Positions 62,836 to 64,000 of a stretch of DNA of 64,000 nucleotides are shown piece by piece. The notes under the pieces were generated by a model. It saw only the letters and a list, made by a program, of their open reading frames with translations, was not told where the DNA came from and ran no database searches. The stretch is taken from NCBI RefSeq assembly GCF_026001925.1, contig NZ_AP021869.1:1240001-1304000 (forward strand). Reading direction: 5' to 3'. Origin of the DNA: Vibrio gangliei (GTDB lineage: Bacteria; Pseudomonadota; Gammaproteobacteria; Enterobacterales; Vibrionaceae). Every line of letters starts with the position of its first letter. The stretch's first letter is position 1. Made by a program: the position numbers and the translations under genes.

Positions 62836-63114
62836 TTAAGTTCTATAAAGCACTTTGACGATGTGCCAGCCAAATTTAGTTTTAACCAAATGTGGAGTGA
62901 TTAATTCACCGTTAAAACACACTTTATCAAAGGCTGGGACCATTGCGCCTTTCGGGAATTCCCCCAAATCTCCACCTTTTTTACCCGATGGACAGGTAGA
63001 ATATTTTTTCGCTAGAGTTTGGAATTTTGCGCCCTTTTTTAGCTGTTGTAAAATGTCCTTCGCTTGGGATTCATGTTTGACCAAAATATGTAATGCCGCT
63101 GCGGTGCGTGCCAT
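62836..63114 (-). CDS. ppiC: Parvulin-type peptidyl-prolyl isomerase PpiC
   Basis: A 92-residue single-domain parvulin: [22 protein letters not shown]-type start, [20 protein letters not shown], then FGWHIVKVL at the end. It matches E. coli PpiC (93 residues) throughout. It catalyses cis-trans isomerisation of proline bonds in the cytosol. It stands alone. Confidence 0.95.
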   Translation of the reverse strand: MARTAAALHILVKHESQAKDILQQLKKGAKFQTLAKKYSTCPSGKKGGDLGEFPKGAMVPAFDKVCFNGELITPHLVKTKFGWHIVKVLYRT

Positions 63115-63133
63115 CTTGAAATACCTTTAATAG

Positions 63134-63164
63134 AAAAAAGCGCCAATAACATATTAGCGCTGTT
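63134..63164 (-). terminator. Terminator of the MaoC-type dehydratase gene
   Basis: A 10-bp stem with one wobble (minus strand AGCGCTAATA / TATTGGCGCT, loop TGT) is followed by six T on the minus strand. Confidence 0.75.
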
Positions 63165-63226
63165 TTAAGAAATATTTTATTAATACCTAACCTACTTAGG
63201 GTCTGTGGATCTAGTTTTTTTAGAAA

Positions 63227-63910
63227 TCAAAAATACAAACGGATCACAGAAACGACCACACAACCTGGTCTGCGCACGCCTTCGATTTCCACTTTAACTT
63301 CGCGTTCAATCTCTAAGCCACGCTTAATAGGCGTTACTTTTAATAACTTGCTGCGTGCACGAATATTATTGCCCGCTTTGACAGGGTATGGAAAACGCAC
63401 TTCATTTAGCCCAACATTCACTGTCATTTTAGCGGTTGGAAATGGCGGGTTTTCTTCATCAACGCTGTCTGTAAGCTTTGAGAGTAGTGACAAAGTGAGA
63501 AAGCCATGGGCAATGGTAGTTTTAAATGGAGACTCTGTTGCGGCACGCTCTGTATCCGTATGGATCCATTGCATATCTTCCGTCACTTGCCCAAAAGCAT
63601 TAATTCTATCTTGATCAACCGTCATCCAGTTGCCAACGTGAATTTCTTCACCAATTTGAGAGCTTAACTCATTGTATAAGGCTTGTGCTTCTGCCGACAT
63701 TTCAATGTCAGGTACCGCGACTGGTGCAATTTCCTCATTAACAGCAGGAGTTTGGTGCTCTTTCAACCATGGGAAAATTTGTTGTGAGTTTGCACGATTA
63801 ATAAAATCAGCCCAGTATTCTCTCAATACTGGCGACATCAAATCTTTTAATTCAAATTGATGTTTCGCTAAAGAATCTGTTTTATGCTTGATTAAATCAA
63901 CGACTTTCAT
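63227..63910 (-). CDS. MaoC family dehydratase
   Basis: A 227-residue protein with a C-terminal MaoC hotdog domain: DRINAFGQVTEDMQWIHTD, then FKTTIAHGFLTLSLLSKL. The Asp/His hydratase residues are present (D in TEDMQWIH, H in AHGF). The first 75 residues are helical with no clear match. Such proteins hydrate enoyl-CoA for beta-oxidation or polyhydroxyalkanoate supply. No neighbour hints at the pathway. The rest of the window to 64000 holds no further gene that can be supported. Confidence 0.85.
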   Translation of the reverse strand: MKVVDLIKHKTDSLAKHQFELKDLMSPVLREYWADFINRANSQQIFPWLKEHQTPAVNEEIAPVAVPDIEMSAEAQALYNELSSQIGEEIHVGNWMTVDQDRINAFGQVTEDMQWIHTDTERAATESPFKTTIAHGFLTLSLLSKLTDSVDEENPPFPTAKMTVNVGLNEVRFPYPVKAGNNIRARSKLLKVTPIKRGLEIEREVKVEIEGVRRPGCVVVSVIRLYF

Positions 63911-64000
63911 GATCAGTCTTTGCCCTATAAGATGTTAGAAGAACTCTTACCAGTTGTTTCCTGGCAATAATTTTGAACTACTTCACATAACCGTGCAAAT

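Noticed and set aside
1-64000. CRISPR array, tRNA or rRNA genes
   Set aside because: No regular repeat-spacer pattern and no cloverleaf or rRNA-like stretch was seen in any gap.
1-64000. FtsK-orienting KOPS octamers pointing to dif
   Set aside because: I did not find convincing GGGNAGGG sites by eye; a computed scan would be needed.

Overview
The window looks like a piece of a Vibrionaceae chromosome, most likely Vibrio or a close relative. The base composition is moderately AT-rich and the gene content is typical of the family: DUF3389 and DUF2986 proteins, a haem-uptake cluster with its own TonB/ExbB/ExbD, MsrPQ, and the ter-region block zapC-rlmL-uup / rmf-fabA-lonH-matP. No rRNA, tRNA or CRISPR array was seen. 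The window appears to contain the chromosome terminus: a complete dif-like XerC/XerD site lies at 21539-21566, matP is at 10689, and three matS-like 13-mers (one perfect, two with one mismatch) are spread over 31 kb.

Layout. 1-11.6 kb: conserved ter-region housekeeping genes, namely division factor ZapC, rRNA methyltransferase RlmKL, ABC-F protein Uup, a GlyGly-CTERM surface protein, ribosome hibernation factor RMF (57 aa, easily missed), FabA, a Lon-like protease, MatP and a cytochrome c. 11.8-21.55 kb: an integrated filamentous phage (inovirus). Its minus-strand operon runs Rep (P2 gpA type) - ssDNA-binding protein - two tiny membrane proteins - major coat pVIII - adsorption protein - pVI-like - Zot/pI - its own secretin (pIV) - a lipoprotein cargo gene. 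A hairpin-rich intergenic region follows, then a small plus-strand gene. At the other end a plus-strand repressor-like gene sits behind three evenly spaced operator-like palindromes. The prophage sits in dif, and the last codons of the repressor gene are made of dif DNA.

21.8-30.8 kb: a cystatin-like lipoprotein, MATE exporter, YciH, a tyrosine recombinase with an unusual active site, D-Ala-D-Ala ligase, a SPOR lipoprotein, the lysine acetyltransferase PatZ and a LysR regulator. 31-33.2 kb: a TonB-dependent haem-type receptor behind a near-consensus Fur box. 33.4-46.9 kb: GalE, PxpA, a sulfur-handling module (two YeeE/YedE halves plus CoA-disulfide reductase-rhodanese), FabH2, TrxC, an MFS exporter, QueD-QueE, CutA, an SgrR-type regulator and a MenI-type thioesterase. 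47.3-54.3 kb: an M48 peptidase and the haem cluster hutXZ / tonB-exbBD-hutBCD. It fits the receptor at 31 kb: the receptor would bring haem across the outer membrane with TonB energy, HutBCD would carry it through the inner membrane, and HutZ/HutX would handle it in the cytoplasm. 54.4-63.9 kb: acyltransferase, NAD synthesis (adenylyltransferase and NadE), YceI with cytochrome b561, MsrPQ, a lipase, an EAL-domain remnant, a parvulin and a MaoC-type dehydratase.

Repeats: an inverted-repeat element with TATACCCAAGT ends occurs in three states (266 bp, degenerate, and a bare 23-bp palindrome). Two gene remnants (EAL; possible PhzF) are also present.
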